A DNA stretch of 64,000 nucleotides from HK1 sp965221725 (GCA_965221725.1 OZ244909.1:310001-374000), one strand, 5' to 3'; shown: positions 52,944 through 62,536, counted from the stretch's first letter. The notes: generated from the sequence alone by a model not told the origin. Numbers and translations are program-made.

Positions 52944-53570
52944 TCAGGGTCCGGCCTCCACGAAGAACTGATGGCGGACGATTCGAACATAGGTCAGCAC
53001 ACCGTGCACCCCGTGACCGGTGTGCTCGTTGTGGCTGACGAGGTAGGCGGTGAGACGCCCCTCCGCATCCGGCGCCACCCCGCTCCATTGCCGGCGGGAT
53101 ACTTCGATACCGGCGGACGGCACGATCCCCGAGATGACGCGCACCTCGGAGTAACCCGGGACGGCCCGGCCGGAGGCCGTCGCTGCGGACTCCGGCGGTG
53201 ACGCATCCGCGACATGCGGAGCCCGGGGGCCGCCGCGGTCGAGACGGTGCAGTCCGAGAACCGCGACCCCCGCAATCGCCGCCGCAATCGCCGCTCCGAC
53301 AAGGGGTCGGAGTCGCGAACGCCGTGCCCGCGGCTTCAGGCGAACGACCGACTCGCCGGCGAGGACCACGCCCACTTCCCGGGCAATGGCATCGGCGCCG
53401 GGGACGGGACCGACCCCGCGTATGGTATCCCCGATGAGGTGGAACCGCTCCCATGTTCGACGCAGTTCGGGATCCTGACACAGGGCATCCACGACTCCGT
53501 CCCGCGCCGGGGCCTCCAGCTCACCGTCGATGAAGGCCGAGAGATTTTCTTTCGAAACGGGTGCGTTCAT
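52944..53570 (-). CDS. rseA: Anti-sigma-E factor RseA/MucA
   Basis: A 208-residue inner-membrane anti-sigma factor. The cytoplasmic domain (NAPVSKENLSAFIDGELEAP) binds RpoE; a single membrane span lies at about 90-107 (VGAAIAAAIAGVAVLGL); the periplasmic C-terminus would bind RseB. ATG 53570 gives the usual N-terminus (an in-frame ATG at 53597 is less likely). It follows rpoE by 27 bp. Confidence 0.95.
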   Translation of the reverse strand: MNAPVSKENLSAFIDGELEAPARDGVVDALCQDPELRRTWERFHLIGDTIRGVGPVPGADAIAREVGVVLAGESVVRLKPRARRSRLRPLVGAAIAAAIAGVAVLGLHRLDRGGPRAPHVADASPPESAATASGRAVPGYSEVRVISGIVPSAGIEVSRRQWSGVAPDAEGRLTAYLVSHNEHTGHGVHGVLTYVRIVRHQFFVEAGP

Positions 53571-53597
53571 GAGCGTTCGTCCCGACCCGTGCAGCAC

Positions 53598-54173
53598 TCA
53601 GTCGAGCAGCGGATCGAGCCGCGCGTTGATTGCTTCACGGGCGCGAAAGATCCGCGATCGGACGGTACCGACGGGGCACTCCATCACCCGGGCGATGTCC
53701 TCGTAGCTCAACCCCTCGAGCTCCCGCAGCGAGACCGCGACCTTGAGATCCTCGGGCAAGGCCTCGATGGCCGCAGCCACCGTGTGCTGTATCTCCTCGG
53801 TGAGGGCGAGCCCTTCCGGAGTGACGGTCTCCTTCAACTCGACGACGCCATCGAACTGCTCGGCATCCGTCACGTCCACCCCGGAATCCCGCGGCCGTCG
53901 CGCCTGCGTCGCCAGGTGATTCTTCGCGGTATTGATGGCGATCCGATACATCCAGGTATAGAACGCGCTGTCGCCCCGAAATCTCGGAAGTGCACGATAC
54001 GCCTTCATGAACGCTTCCTGCGTCACGTCGAGACTGTCGGCCGGATCCTGGACATAGCGAGCGACCAGCTTGGCGATCCGGTGCTGATATTTGAGCATCA
54101 GCAAGTCGAACGCCCTGCGATCTCCACTCTGCACCCGCTCTACGAGATCGCGGTCTGAGACGTTGTCGGACAT
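53598..54173 (-). CDS. rpoE: RNA polymerase sigma factor RpoE
   Basis: A 191-residue ECF sigma factor for envelope stress. Region 2 has FDLLMLKYQHRIAKLVARYV and FRGDSAFYTWMYRIAINTAK; region 4 has LSYEDIARVMECPVGTVRSR. It begins MSDNVSDRDLVERVQSGDRR as in E. coli RpoE; an ATG seven codons earlier (54194) is possible. It heads the rpoE-rseA-rseB-mucD series. I could not find a convincing autoregulated sigma-E promoter upstream. Confidence 0.97.
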   Translation of the reverse strand: MSDNVSDRDLVERVQSGDRRAFDLLMLKYQHRIAKLVARYVQDPADSLDVTQEAFMKAYRALPRFRGDSAFYTWMYRIAINTAKNHLATQARRPRDSGVDVTDAEQFDGVVELKETVTPEGLALTEEIQHTVAAAIEALPEDLKVAVSLRELEGLSYEDIARVMECPVGTVRSRIFRAREAINARLDPLLD

Positions 54174-54569
54174 CACGCCGATCCGTGGCTCCATGCACCG
54201 CCGTCGAGCCGGCGTGCTGAATCGACAGCCGGTCGAGCCTCCTCGGCGGGCGGCGCCGAGCTGTGAAGCTGTCGAGTCCCCGCCCGCAGGAAAGCGTGTT
54301 CTGCACGGATATCATACTCTCAAGGCCGGGCAGCCGCCGAGCGTGGTTCGAAGACATAGTTCGGAGACAGGCCGATCCGCCGCCCGATCGAATCATCAAG
54401 TCGGCGAGTAGTTCTGCCGACAGGTCGGCGGGAAGTTCCACCGACCGGGCCGCGAGCAGTGCCGCTGACGGTACGGCGGGAAGCCCCGCCGACAGGCCGG
54501 CGAGAAGTTCCGCCGACGGTACGGCCAGAAGCCCCACCGACGGGCGGGTGGAGGGCTCCGCCTGCGCGC
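54174..54569. other. epmA-rpoE intergenic region
   Basis: No gene. It holds the six-copy 24-bp tandem repeat next to epmA and, nearer rpoE, an ordinary upstream region where the rpoE promoters should lie. Frames through the repeat are open only because the unit is a multiple of three. Confidence 0.65.
54416..54559. repeat. Six tandem 24-bp repeats between epmA and rpoE
   Basis: Six consecutive 24-bp units fill 54416-54559: starting at 54416, 54440, 54464, 54488, 54512 and 54536. Units alternate between GCCGACAGGYCGGCGRGAAG+TTCC and GCCGACGGTACGGCSRGAAG+CCCC types, giving a 48-bp higher-order pattern. Each holds a small CCGAC/GTCGG-type dyad. There is no spacer, so this is not a CRISPR array. 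Confidence 0.92.
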
Positions 54570-55529
54570 TCATGCCGTATCCTGCGTGAATGCCAGTACC
54601 TCCTGCAATGACCGGTAGCGGCCGGCGAGCATGACGAGACGATCCAGCCCGACCGCCACCCCTGCGCAGGCCGGCAACCCCGCCTCATGGGCCGCCAGCA
54701 GTCGATCGTCGACTTCCGGTACCGGCTGCCTCGTCCGCGACCGTACCTTGATGTCATGCTGCATCCGCCGACGCAATTCCTCGGCGTCCCGGAGTTCATG
54801 ATAGCCGTTCGCGACTTCGATTCCGTTGATGTAGAGCTCGAACCGTTCCGCGACCGCGGCAGAGCCGGCGCGCACCTTCGCGAGCGCGGCCCGTGACGCG
54901 GGGAAGTCGAGCAGGTAGACCCGACCGGACCCGAACGCGGGCTGCACCACGGCGGAGAGGAGCCAGTCGAGACATTCGTCGCGGTCGGCGCCTGCGCTGC
55001 CGCTCTCGAACCCGTGTGAGCGGCATGCACCGTGCAGATCCGTCAGCGGCGCCGTCAGCGGATCAAGGCCGAGGTGACGCAGGAATGCCTCGCGGAATGT
55101 CATGCGCCGGGATGGATCGGGGCCGAGGGCGGTATCGAGCAGCGCATCGATATCGTCGATGAGGCGATGGTGGTCGAATCCCACCCGGTACCACTCCAGT
55201 ATCGAGAACTCGTGATTGTGGTGCCGGCCCCGCTCCTCGTCCCGGAATGCCCGGGTGATCTGGTAGATGGATCCGCTTCCCGCCGCCAGCAGCCGCTTCA
55301 TCGCGAACTCGGGCGACGTCTGCAGGTACCAGGCACGCCCGGCGCCATCGCGGGCGACGAGACTCTCGATCGACGGATCGGTGACGGTGCGCGAGCCCAG
55401 GCTGGGAGTCTCCACCTCCAGCACGCCCTCGGCGTCGAAGTGCGCGCGAACCGCACGCAGGACGCGGGCCCGGAGCCGGAGCGCGTCGATACTTGCCCCT
55501 GGTTGCCAGTCGCCGCCCGATCCCTCCAT
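54570..55529 (-). CDS. epmA: EF-P--(R)-beta-lysine ligase
   Basis: A 319-residue paralogue of the lysyl-tRNA synthetase catalytic domain that attaches beta-lysine to EF-P. Class II motifs: GVLEVETPSL, FRDEERGRHHNHEFSILEWY (motif 2), GIEVANGYHELRDAEE and GVAVGLDRLVMLAG (motif 3). There is no anticodon-binding domain. ATG 55529 aligns with E. coli EpmA (xxxxWQPGASI); 55571 is the longer alternative. It lies next to its substrate gene efp. epmB is not in the window. Confidence 0.95.
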   Translation of the reverse strand: MEGSGGDWQPGASIDALRLRARVLRAVRAHFDAEGVLEVETPSLGSRTVTDPSIESLVARDGAGRAWYLQTSPEFAMKRLLAAGSGSIYQITRAFRDEERGRHHNHEFSILEWYRVGFDHHRLIDDIDALLDTALGPDPSRRMTFREAFLRHLGLDPLTAPLTDLHGACRSHGFESGSAGADRDECLDWLLSAVVQPAFGSGRVYLLDFPASRAALAKVRAGSAAVAERFELYINGIEVANGYHELRDAEELRRRMQHDIKVRSRTRQPVPEVDDRLLAAHEAGLPACAGVAVGLDRLVMLAGRYRSLQEVLAFTQDTA

Positions 55530-55686
55530 TACCGTCGATCTCCGCTCCGACCGATCCGCCTCGGCCACCATTCACCGCCGATGGATGAACGGCTCATCCC
55601 CAAATCCGCGCATCTGCACCGTGGAGCACCTGAACCCGTCAATTCGATGGTATGGGTCCGGATCACGGATACAGCGCGAGCGGCAC

Positions 55687-56256
55687 TCACTCGCGGGCGC
55701 GCGACACGTACTCGCCGGTGCGGGTGTCGATCTTCACCAGCTCACCCGGCTCGATGAACAGCGGAACCTTGATGACGGTGCCGGTCTCGACCGTCGCCGG
55801 CTTGGTCGCGCCGCTCGCGGTATCGCCACGCACGCCGGGTTCGGTCTCGGTGATTCGCAGGGTCACGAAGTTCGGTGGAGAGACCGCGATCGGCGTGCCG
55901 TTCCACAGCGTGATCGTGCATGCGTCCTGCTCCTTGAGCCAGCGGGCGGCGCCGGCCACGGCATCCGCCGTTGCTGCATGCTGCTCGAACGTCGCCTCGT
56001 CCATGAAGTGGAACATGTCGCCGTCGCTGTATATGAATTGCAGCGACACCTCCAGAACATCCGCCGCCTCCACCGACTCCCCGGACTTGAACGTGCGTTC
56101 GATGACCCGCCCGCTCCTGAGGTTGCGGAATTTCGCCCGGACGAACGCCTGGCCCTTGCCCGGCTTGACGAACTCGTTCTCGATGATGGAGCACGGGTCG
56201 CCGTCGATCATCAGCTTCAGCCCGGCCCGGAATTCGTTGGTATTGATGTTCGGCAT
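55687..56256 (-). CDS. efp: Elongation factor P
   Basis: A 189-residue three-domain factor that relieves ribosome stalling at polyproline. The modified residue is Lys34 in VKPGKGQAFVRA, the lysine type recognised by EpmA, which is encoded 157 bp away. Domains II and III follow (VEAADVLEVSLQFIYSDGDM; EPGVRGDTASGATKPATVET). The C-terminus lacks nothing obvious; length is normal. Confidence 0.98.
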   Translation of the reverse strand: MPNINTNEFRAGLKLMIDGDPCSIIENEFVKPGKGQAFVRAKFRNLRSGRVIERTFKSGESVEAADVLEVSLQFIYSDGDMFHFMDEATFEQHAATADAVAGAARWLKEQDACTITLWNGTPIAVSPPNFVTLRITETEPGVRGDTASGATKPATVETGTVIKVPLFIEPGELVKIDTRTGEYVSRARE

Positions 56257-56280
56257 GGATCGGGGCTCCTTGGTGATCGA

Positions 56281-58536
56281 TCAGGCGTCCCGGACTTCCA
56301 GGCGATCCACCCGCTGGAAACCGCGGGGCAGCAGCAGCCCGGCCCGCCCGCGCCCGAGCGCGTAGTGCGCGAGGTCGGACGGCTTCAGGTTGATGTAACG
56401 CTTGCCGGCGTGAATGGTGAGCGGCCTGCGCACGGGCACGACCTCGATATCGACCACGCAATCCTCCCGGGCCCCGGCCTTCGCCTTCGGGATCCGGATG
56501 ATCTTCACCCCCTTGCCCCGGGCCAGCCGCGGGAGCTCCGCCAGGGCATGGACGAGGAGCTTTCCGGCCCCGGAGACCGCTGCGAGCTGCTCGACATCCG
56601 GATCGGTGACCGGGCGCGGCACGAGCAGCTTCGCTCCCGGGGTGAGTGAAACGCACGCCTTGCCCGCGCGGTTCCGCGACCAGAGATCTTCCAGGCGCAC
56701 GATGAAGCCGTATCCGGCGTCCGTGGCAATCACATAGTGCTGGGATGCCGCCCCGATCATGACACCCTCGAAGGTGGTGCCATCGGGGGGGTTGATGCGC
56801 CCGGCCAGCGGCTCTCCCTGACCGCGGGCGGATGCGAGGGTGTGGGCCGGAACGCAGTACACGCGACCGGTCGAATCCAGAAATACCGCAAGCTGGTTGC
56901 CGCGGCCGCGGGCCATGGCCCGGAACGCGTCTCCGGGCCGGTAGCCGAGACCTCGTGGGTCGATCTCGTGTCCCTTGGCGGCGCGGACCCAGCCCCGCTC
57001 GGAGAGCAGCACCGTGATCGGCTCGGCCGGCGCCAGGTCGGCCTCCCCGAGCGCCTGCGCCGCGTCGCGTTCCACCAGAGGCGAACGGCGCTCGTCGCCG
57101 TAGCGTTCGGCATCTTCCAGCAACTCGCCGCGGACCAGCATCGGCACGCCCTCCTCGCTTTCGAGGATCTCCCCCAGGCGGCGACTCTCGGCGGCCAGCT
57201 CCGACTGTTCGGCCCGGATCTTCACCTCCTCCAGCCGCGCGAGATTGCGGAGCCGCAGATTGAGGATCGCCTCGGCCTGCACGTCGGTAAGACCGAACCG
57301 GCTCATCAGCGCCGGCCGCGGGTGGTCCTCCTGCCGGATGATGGTGATGACCTCGTCGATATTGAGAAAGGCGACGAGCAACCCCTCCAGAACATGGAGC
57401 CGGTCGTTGACCCGATCGAGGCGATGTTCGGTCCGGCGGCGCACCGTCGCGATCCGGAACTTCAGCCACTCCGAGAGGATCGCCCGCAGATCGGCCTGTC
57501 GAGGGCGGTGGTCGAGCCCCACCACGGTCATGTTGACGCGGTAGGTGCGCTCCAGGTCGGTGGTGGCGAACAGGTGGGACATCAGCCGCTCGACGTCGAC
57601 GCGGTTCGATCGGGGAACGATGACGAGGCGGGTGGGGTTTTCGTGGTCGGACTCGTCGCGGAGATCCTCCACCATCGGCAGTTTCTTCGCGAGCATCTGC
57701 TGCGCGATCTGCTCCAGCACCTTCGAGCCCGAGACCTGGTAAGGAAGGGCGGTCACGACGATCGAAGCGTCGTCGCGTTCGAACCGCGCGCGCATCCGCA
57801 CGCTGCCCGAGCCGCTTTCGTACATCGCGACGAGGTCCCGGCGCGCAGTGACGATCTCCGCCTCGGTGGGAAAATCCGGACCCCGGACGTTCTCGCAGAG
57901 TTCGGCGACGGACACCTGCGGCTGATCCAGGAGCCGGACGCAGGCGGCGACGATCTCGCGCAGGTTGTGCGGGGGAACGTCGGTCGCCATGCCGACCGCG
58001 ATTCCGGCCGCACCGTTGAGCAGCACGTGCGGCAGGCGGGCCGGGAGCAGCTCCGGCTCGTCGAGCGTACCGTCGAAGTTCGCGCTCCAGTCGACGGTGC
58101 CCTCGCGAAGTTCGCGCAGCATGATGTCCGCGAACCGGGTGAGCTTCGCCTCGGTGTAGCGCATCGCCGCGAACGACTTCGGATCGTCGGCGGTCCCCCA
58201 GTTTCCCTGGCCGTCGATCAGCGGATAGCGGGTGGCGAACGGCTGCGCGAGCAGCACCATCGCCTCGTAGCAGGCGCTCTCGCCGTGCGGGTGGAACTTG
58301 CCGAGCACATCCCCGACGGTGCGCGCGGATTTCTTGTACTTCGCGCCGGTGGTCAGACCCAGCTCCGACATCGCGTACACGATGCGTCTCTGCACCGGCT
58401 TCAGCCCGTCCCCGACGTGAGGCAGGGCCCGATCGAGAATCACGTACATCGAGTAGTCGAGATACGCCTTCTCGGCGAAGTCCCGCAGCGGACGCCGTTC
58501 GACCTCGTCGAAATCGAATGTCATGCCTGTCTGCAT
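56281..58536 (-). CDS. parC: DNA topoisomerase IV subunit A
   Basis: A 751-residue DNA-cleaving subunit of topoisomerase IV. The active-site Tyr is in FAAMRYTEAKLTRFA. The quinolone region reads KFHPHGESACYEAMV, keeping the Ser and Glu that are altered in resistant strains. The C-terminal beta-pinwheel follows (about 490 onward; GRINPPDGTTFEGVM). ATG 58536 gives the usual N-terminus; it lies 44 bp downstream of parE. Confidence 0.97.
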   Translation of the reverse strand: MQTGMTFDFDEVERRPLRDFAEKAYLDYSMYVILDRALPHVGDGLKPVQRRIVYAMSELGLTTGAKYKKSARTVGDVLGKFHPHGESACYEAMVLLAQPFATRYPLIDGQGNWGTADDPKSFAAMRYTEAKLTRFADIMLRELREGTVDWSANFDGTLDEPELLPARLPHVLLNGAAGIAVGMATDVPPHNLREIVAACVRLLDQPQVSVAELCENVRGPDFPTEAEIVTARRDLVAMYESGSGSVRMRARFERDDASIVVTALPYQVSGSKVLEQIAQQMLAKKLPMVEDLRDESDHENPTRLVIVPRSNRVDVERLMSHLFATTDLERTYRVNMTVVGLDHRPRQADLRAILSEWLKFRIATVRRRTEHRLDRVNDRLHVLEGLLVAFLNIDEVITIIRQEDHPRPALMSRFGLTDVQAEAILNLRLRNLARLEEVKIRAEQSELAAESRRLGEILESEEGVPMLVRGELLEDAERYGDERRSPLVERDAAQALGEADLAPAEPITVLLSERGWVRAAKGHEIDPRGLGYRPGDAFRAMARGRGNQLAVFLDSTGRVYCVPAHTLASARGQGEPLAGRINPPDGTTFEGVMIGAASQHYVIATDAGYGFIVRLEDLWSRNRAGKACVSLTPGAKLLVPRPVTDPDVEQLAAVSGAGKLLVHALAELPRLARGKGVKIIRIPKAKAGAREDCVVDIEVVPVRRPLTIHAGKRYINLKPSDLAHYALGRGRAGLLLPRGFQRVDRLEVRDA

Positions 58537-58580
58537 TCCAGCGACGACCGGGGAGTAGCGAATCGGGCCGGGTGACCGGC

Positions 58581-60467
58581 TCAGAGCTCGGCGAGGTTGC
58601 CGTCGCGTTCGAGCCACGCGCGGCGGTCCGAGGCGCGCTTTTTCGCGAGCAGCAGATCGACGGCCTCGTCGGTATCGTCGCCGGGGGCGACGGTGAGGCG
58701 GACGAGGCGCCGGGTCTCGGGCGCGATGGTGGTCTCTCGAAGCTGCAGCGGATTCATCTCTCCGAGGCCCTTGAACCGCTGCACATTCGCCCGCCCCTTG
58801 AACTTCTCCGCCGCAATCCGGTCGAGGATGCCCTTCTTCTCGTCGTCGTCGAGAGCGTAGTACACGCTCTTGCCGGCGTCGATCCGGTACAGCGGCGGCA
58901 TCGCCACATGGACGCGGTTGTCCAGCACCAGCGAGCGGAAGTGCCGGAGGAACAGTGCACAGAGCAGGGTCGCGATGTGGGCGCCGTCGGAATCGGCATC
59001 GGCGAGGATGCAGATCTTCCCGTAGCGCAGTCCGCTCAGATCATCCGAACCGGGGTCGACCCCGACTGCGATGGCGATGTCGTGCACCTCCTGCGACGAC
59101 AGGACCTGACCGGATTCGACCTCCCACGTATTGAGTATCTTGCCCCGCAGCGGCATCACCGCCTGGAACTCGCGGTCCCGGGCCTGCTTGGCGGAGCCGC
59201 CGGCGGAATCGCCCTCGACCAGGAACAGCTCGGTGCGGGCGAGATCCTGCGATGTGCAGTCGGCGAGCTTGCCGGGCAGTGCCGGCCCGGATGTGACCTT
59301 TTTCCGCACCACCCGTTTGGCCGCACGCATGCGCAGTTGGGCGCTGGCGATCGCGATTTCGGCGATGCGATCCCCCGTGTCCGGATGCTGCCCCAGCCAC
59401 AGACTGAACGCGTTCTTGACCACCCCGGAAACGAACGCCGCGCATTCCCGGGACGAGAGCCGATCCTTGGTCTGTCCGGTGAACTGCGGCTCGTTCATCT
59501 TCACCGACAGCACGTACCGGCAACGCTCCCAGATGTCTTCGGGGGCAAGCTTCACCCCGCGCGGCAGGAGGTTGCGAAACTCGCAATATTCGCGCAGGGC
59601 CTCCAGCAGCCCGGCCCGGAAGCCGTTGACGTGGGTACCCCCGAGCGGCGTGGGAATCAGGTTGACGTAGCTCTCGGTGGGCCCCTCCCCTCCCTCGTGC
59701 AGCCATACCGCCGCCCAGTCCGCCGCCTCGGCGTTGCCCGCCATGCTGCCGATGAACGGAGATTCCGGAACGCAGTCGGTGGTCTCCAGCGCATCCTTCA
59801 GATAGGCGGCGAGACCGTCTTCGTAGTGCCACTCGCTGCGTTCGCCGCTCGCTTCGTTCGCAAACGACACCCGCAGCCCCGGACAGAGCACCGCCTTGGC
59901 GCGCAGGGTGTGGAGCAGCCGCGGAATCGAGAACTTCGGCGAATCGAAGTAGCGCCCGTCGGGCCAGAAACGGAGGGTGGTTCCCGTATTCCGGCGCCCG
60001 ACGGAGCCGACCACCGCCAGCGCCTCGACCTTGTCCCCGCCTTCGAAGGCCATCGCGTACTCGCTGCCCCCGCGCCTCACGCGGACCTCCAGGCGTCGCG
60101 ACAGCGCATTGACCACGGACACTCCGACCCCGTGCAGCCCCCCCGAGAACCGATAGCTTCCCTGCGAAAACTTCCCCCCGGCGTGGAGGCGGGTGAGGAT
60201 GAGTTCGACGCCGGGGATGCCCTCCTCGGGGTGGATGTCGACGGGCATCCCGCGGCCGTCGTCGTCGACCGTGAGCGAATCATCGGCGTGGAGGACAACG
60301 ACGAGACGGGTCGCGTGTCCGACGATGGCCTCGTCGACACTGTTGTCGACGACCTCCTGCGCAAGGTGGTTCGGCCGCGCCGTATCGGTATACATGCCAG
60401 GCCGCTTGCGGACCGGGTCGAGCCCGGCCAGGACTTCGATCGAGGCGGCGTCGTAGAGCGTATTCAT
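58581..60467 (-). CDS. parE: DNA topoisomerase IV subunit B
   Basis: A 628-residue ATPase subunit. GHKL ATP-binding motifs include EVVDNSVDEAIVGHA, DDDGRGMPVD and GGLHGVGVSVVNALS; the TOPRIM domain has LVEGDSAGGSAKQARDREFQ and ADADSDGAHIATLL. Length equals E. coli ParE (630). The open frame extends far upstream, but ATG 60467 (or 60479) matches the family start. Confidence 0.97.
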   Translation of the reverse strand: MNTLYDAASIEVLAGLDPVRKRPGMYTDTARPNHLAQEVVDNSVDEAIVGHATRLVVVLHADDSLTVDDDGRGMPVDIHPEEGIPGVELILTRLHAGGKFSQGSYRFSGGLHGVGVSVVNALSRRLEVRVRRGGSEYAMAFEGGDKVEALAVVGSVGRRNTGTTLRFWPDGRYFDSPKFSIPRLLHTLRAKAVLCPGLRVSFANEASGERSEWHYEDGLAAYLKDALETTDCVPESPFIGSMAGNAEAADWAAVWLHEGGEGPTESYVNLIPTPLGGTHVNGFRAGLLEALREYCEFRNLLPRGVKLAPEDIWERCRYVLSVKMNEPQFTGQTKDRLSSRECAAFVSGVVKNAFSLWLGQHPDTGDRIAEIAIASAQLRMRAAKRVVRKKVTSGPALPGKLADCTSQDLARTELFLVEGDSAGGSAKQARDREFQAVMPLRGKILNTWEVESGQVLSSQEVHDIAIAVGVDPGSDDLSGLRYGKICILADADSDGAHIATLLCALFLRHFRSLVLDNRVHVAMPPLYRIDAGKSVYYALDDDEKKGILDRIAAEKFKGRANVQRFKGLGEMNPLQLRETTIAPETRRLVRLTVAPGDDTDEAVDLLLAKKRASDRRAWLERDGNLAEL

Positions 60468-60541
60468 GACCGGAATCATTGCCCGACATCGGATGAGAAG
60501 GCTCGGACGCTTGCCGTCGCCCGGGCCACGCCAGCGTCGCG

Positions 60542-61120
60542 TCAGTCGAGATCCGCGATCAGCGCGGCGCGTGACGCCTCGGACGGGGTGCAGTGGTGGT
60601 GGTAGGCGTCGTGCTCGATGCCGAACCTCATTGTCGCGCCCGCTCCGAGCGCGGCGCGCATCCGGTCCGAAAGCTCGAACCGCAGGAAGTGCACGGCAGA
60701 GGTCTTGTCGTCCGTCGTCCGGTCGAGGTCCTCGTCGGCCACGGCGTGGATGCGCTTCCCCCCGATCTCGATCCAGACCCGATCCTCGATTCCCCGGAGC
60801 CGACCGAGCATGCGCCGGCGCTCGTCCGGATCCTCGTACTCCAGCATGAACGTCGCCTTCAGGTTGGCCCCGTCGGGGATCAGTGGATTGTAGGCGGCGA
60901 GCTCCTCGTCGATCGCATCGGCCTCGAAGATCCGCTCGACCCGGAGTATCTCCTGAATCTGGTACTGGATGGTCAACCGATCCTCGAAGTACAGGGTTGC
61001 GTTCGGCCCGAGCGGCACCTGCCGGAGCCGCTTGTGCGCGAGCACGCGGGTTCGGAACTCGGCCCGGTGATCGTGGTACCGCTCCAGAGTGTACAGATCC
61101 GCGCGCGTGAGCTTGTCCAC
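60542..61120 (-). CDS. DUF3501 family protein
   Basis: A 192-residue soluble protein of the DUF3501 family (MDKLTRADLYTLERYHDHRA, FEDRLTIQYQIQEILRVERI, NPLIPDGANLKATFMLEYED). Its function is not established. It lies 3 bp downstream of the Fe-S oxidoreductase gene, and such proteins are regularly found with that oxidoreductase and a rubrerythrin, as here. This argues for a joint redox or peroxide-related role. Confidence 0.9.
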   Translation of the reverse strand: MDKLTRADLYTLERYHDHRAEFRTRVLAHKRLRQVPLGPNATLYFEDRLTIQYQIQEILRVERIFEADAIDEELAAYNPLIPDGANLKATFMLEYEDPDERRRMLGRLRGIEDRVWIEIGGKRIHAVADEDLDRTTDDKTSAVHFLRFELSDRMRAALGAGATMRFGIEHDAYHHHCTPSEASRAALIADLD

Positions 61121-61123
61121 CGG

Positions 61124-62536
61124 TCAGATCCCGTACGCCTTGCGCAGCAGCGACATGGGCGCCATCGGGGTGGAGCCGTCGCCGAGGGTGTTGCCGATGT
61201 GGTGGGCAGCCATGATGCAGTCGCTGGTGTAGTAGTCGGCCTTCGACTCCGCCACCCGGCGCGCGGCCGGGCGCGCAATCCTGACCGCAATCTCGTGGAA
61301 TTCCTTCTTCACCGCGTAGGTGCCGTCGTGGCCGGAACACCGCTCGATGACCATGACTTCGGTGTCCGGAACCAGCGCAAGCACCTCGCGCGTCTTCATG
61401 CCGATGTTCTGCACCCGCTGATGGCAGGCGGCGTGGTAGGCGACCTTGCCGAGCCCCGAACGGAAGTCGGTGTTCAGGAGGCCGTCGCGGTGTCGCAGCA
61501 TGAGGTATTCGAAGGGGTCGAAGAACGCCGCCCGCACCTTCTCGACTCCCGCATCGTCGGGAAACAGGAGTGGGAGTTCCTGCTTGAACATCAGCACGCA
61601 CGAGGGAACGGGGGCGACGAGATCCCATCCGTGGTCCACCAGGCGGGCCAGCTCGGGAATGTTGACCTCCCTGGCCCGCGCCACGGCGTCGAGATCCCCC
61701 AGTTCCAGCTTGGGCATGCCGCAGCACCGCTCGCGCGGGGCGATGGTGACGGGAATGCCGCTGTGCTCGAATACTCGCGCGATGTCCTCGCCGACATGGG
61801 GCTCGTTGTAGTTCGCGTAGCAGCCCGCGAACAGCGCCACCCGGCCGCGCGTGTGCTCGGTCGGAATCACCTCCGACCCGGACGGTGAGTGCGCGCGCAG
61901 CCGGCTTCGCAGGGGTTTCGATGCATAGGTCGGCAACTGCGCATCCCGATGCACTCCGAACACGGACTCGAGCGCCGCCCGCGCCGGCTTCGACGCGTTG
62001 GCGGCGTTGACCAGCGGAGCAATGATCGGCTTTGCGGCCAGGGTCCCGACGGTGTCGGTCGAGCTGAGCGTCCGGTTGCGGAATCCGGTGCCTTGCTGTC
62101 GATGCTTCACCGCCTTGGCCCGCAGCATCAGATGCGGGAAGTCCACGTTCCACTCGTGCGGTGGAACGTAGGGGCACTTGGTCATGAAGCACATGTCACA
62201 GAGGTAGCAGTGATCGACAACCTTCCAGTAGTCGGATTTCGCAACCCCGTCGAGTTCCATGGTCGCGGACTCGTCGACGAGATCGAACAGGGTCGGAAAG
62301 GCGTGACAGAGGTTGAAGCACCGGCGACAGCCGTGACAGATGTCGAACACGCGCTCCAGTTCCGCGAACAGGGCGGCCTCATCGTGGAATTCGGGGCTCT
62401 TCCAGTCGAGCGGATGGCGCTGCGGTGCGTCCAGACTTCCTTCGCGGCGATCGTCCCGGGTGGTGGCCCGGGGGGTAGTCTGGGGAGTGGCCTGGGGAGT
62501 GGCCTGAGTAGCGGCCTGCGGGGTGGTATCGGTCAT
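61124..62536 (-). CDS. Fe-S oxidoreductase, heterodisulfide reductase-related (CCG domains)
   Basis: A 470-residue protein with two 4Fe-4S-type cysteine clusters (CHGCRRCFNLCHAFP; CYLCDMCFMTKCPY) followed by two CCG-type domains (FAGCYANYNEPHVG and ERCCGMPKLELGD; HAACHQRVQ and ERCSGHDGTYAV), as in glycolate oxidase GlpC/GlcF and HdrB. An N-terminal Thr-Pro-Gln-rich stretch comes from 12-bp tandem repeats. It has no flavin partner here. ATG 62536 begins the low-complexity tail. It is followed by DUF3501 and preceded by rubrerythrin. Confidence 0.93.
   Translation of the reverse strand: MTDTTPQAATQATPQATPQTTPRATTRDDRREGSLDAPQRHPLDWKSPEFHDEAALFAELERVFDICHGCRRCFNLCHAFPTLFDLVDESATMELDGVAKSDYWKVVDHCYLCDMCFMTKCPYVPPHEWNVDFPHLMLRAKAVKHRQQGTGFRNRTLSSTDTVGTLAAKPIIAPLVNAANASKPARAALESVFGVHRDAQLPTYASKPLRSRLRAHSPSGSEVIPTEHTRGRVALFAGCYANYNEPHVGEDIARVFEHSGIPVTIAPRERCCGMPKLELGDLDAVARAREVNIPELARLVDHGWDLVAPVPSCVLMFKQELPLLFPDDAGVEKVRAAFFDPFEYLMLRHRDGLLNTDFRSGLGKVAYHAACHQRVQNIGMKTREVLALVPDTEVMVIERCSGHDGTYAVKKEFHEIAVRIARPAARRVAESKADYYTSDCIMAAHHIGNTLGDGSTPMAPMSLLRKAYGI

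Noticed and set aside
54433..54511. GGAACTT sequences (sigma-E -35 hexamer, minus strand) at 54433-54439 and 54505-54511 in the tandem repeats upstream of rpoE
   Set aside because: No matching sigma-E -10 (TCTGA/TCAAA) lies 15-17 bp downstream; the motif arises from the repeat unit.
54416..54559. Possible CRISPR array
   Set aside because: Repeats are contiguous with no spacers, units vary, and there are no cas genes.
58518..60605. Long plus-strand frame opposite parE
   Set aside because: Shadow of parE codon bias; no start signal or domain.
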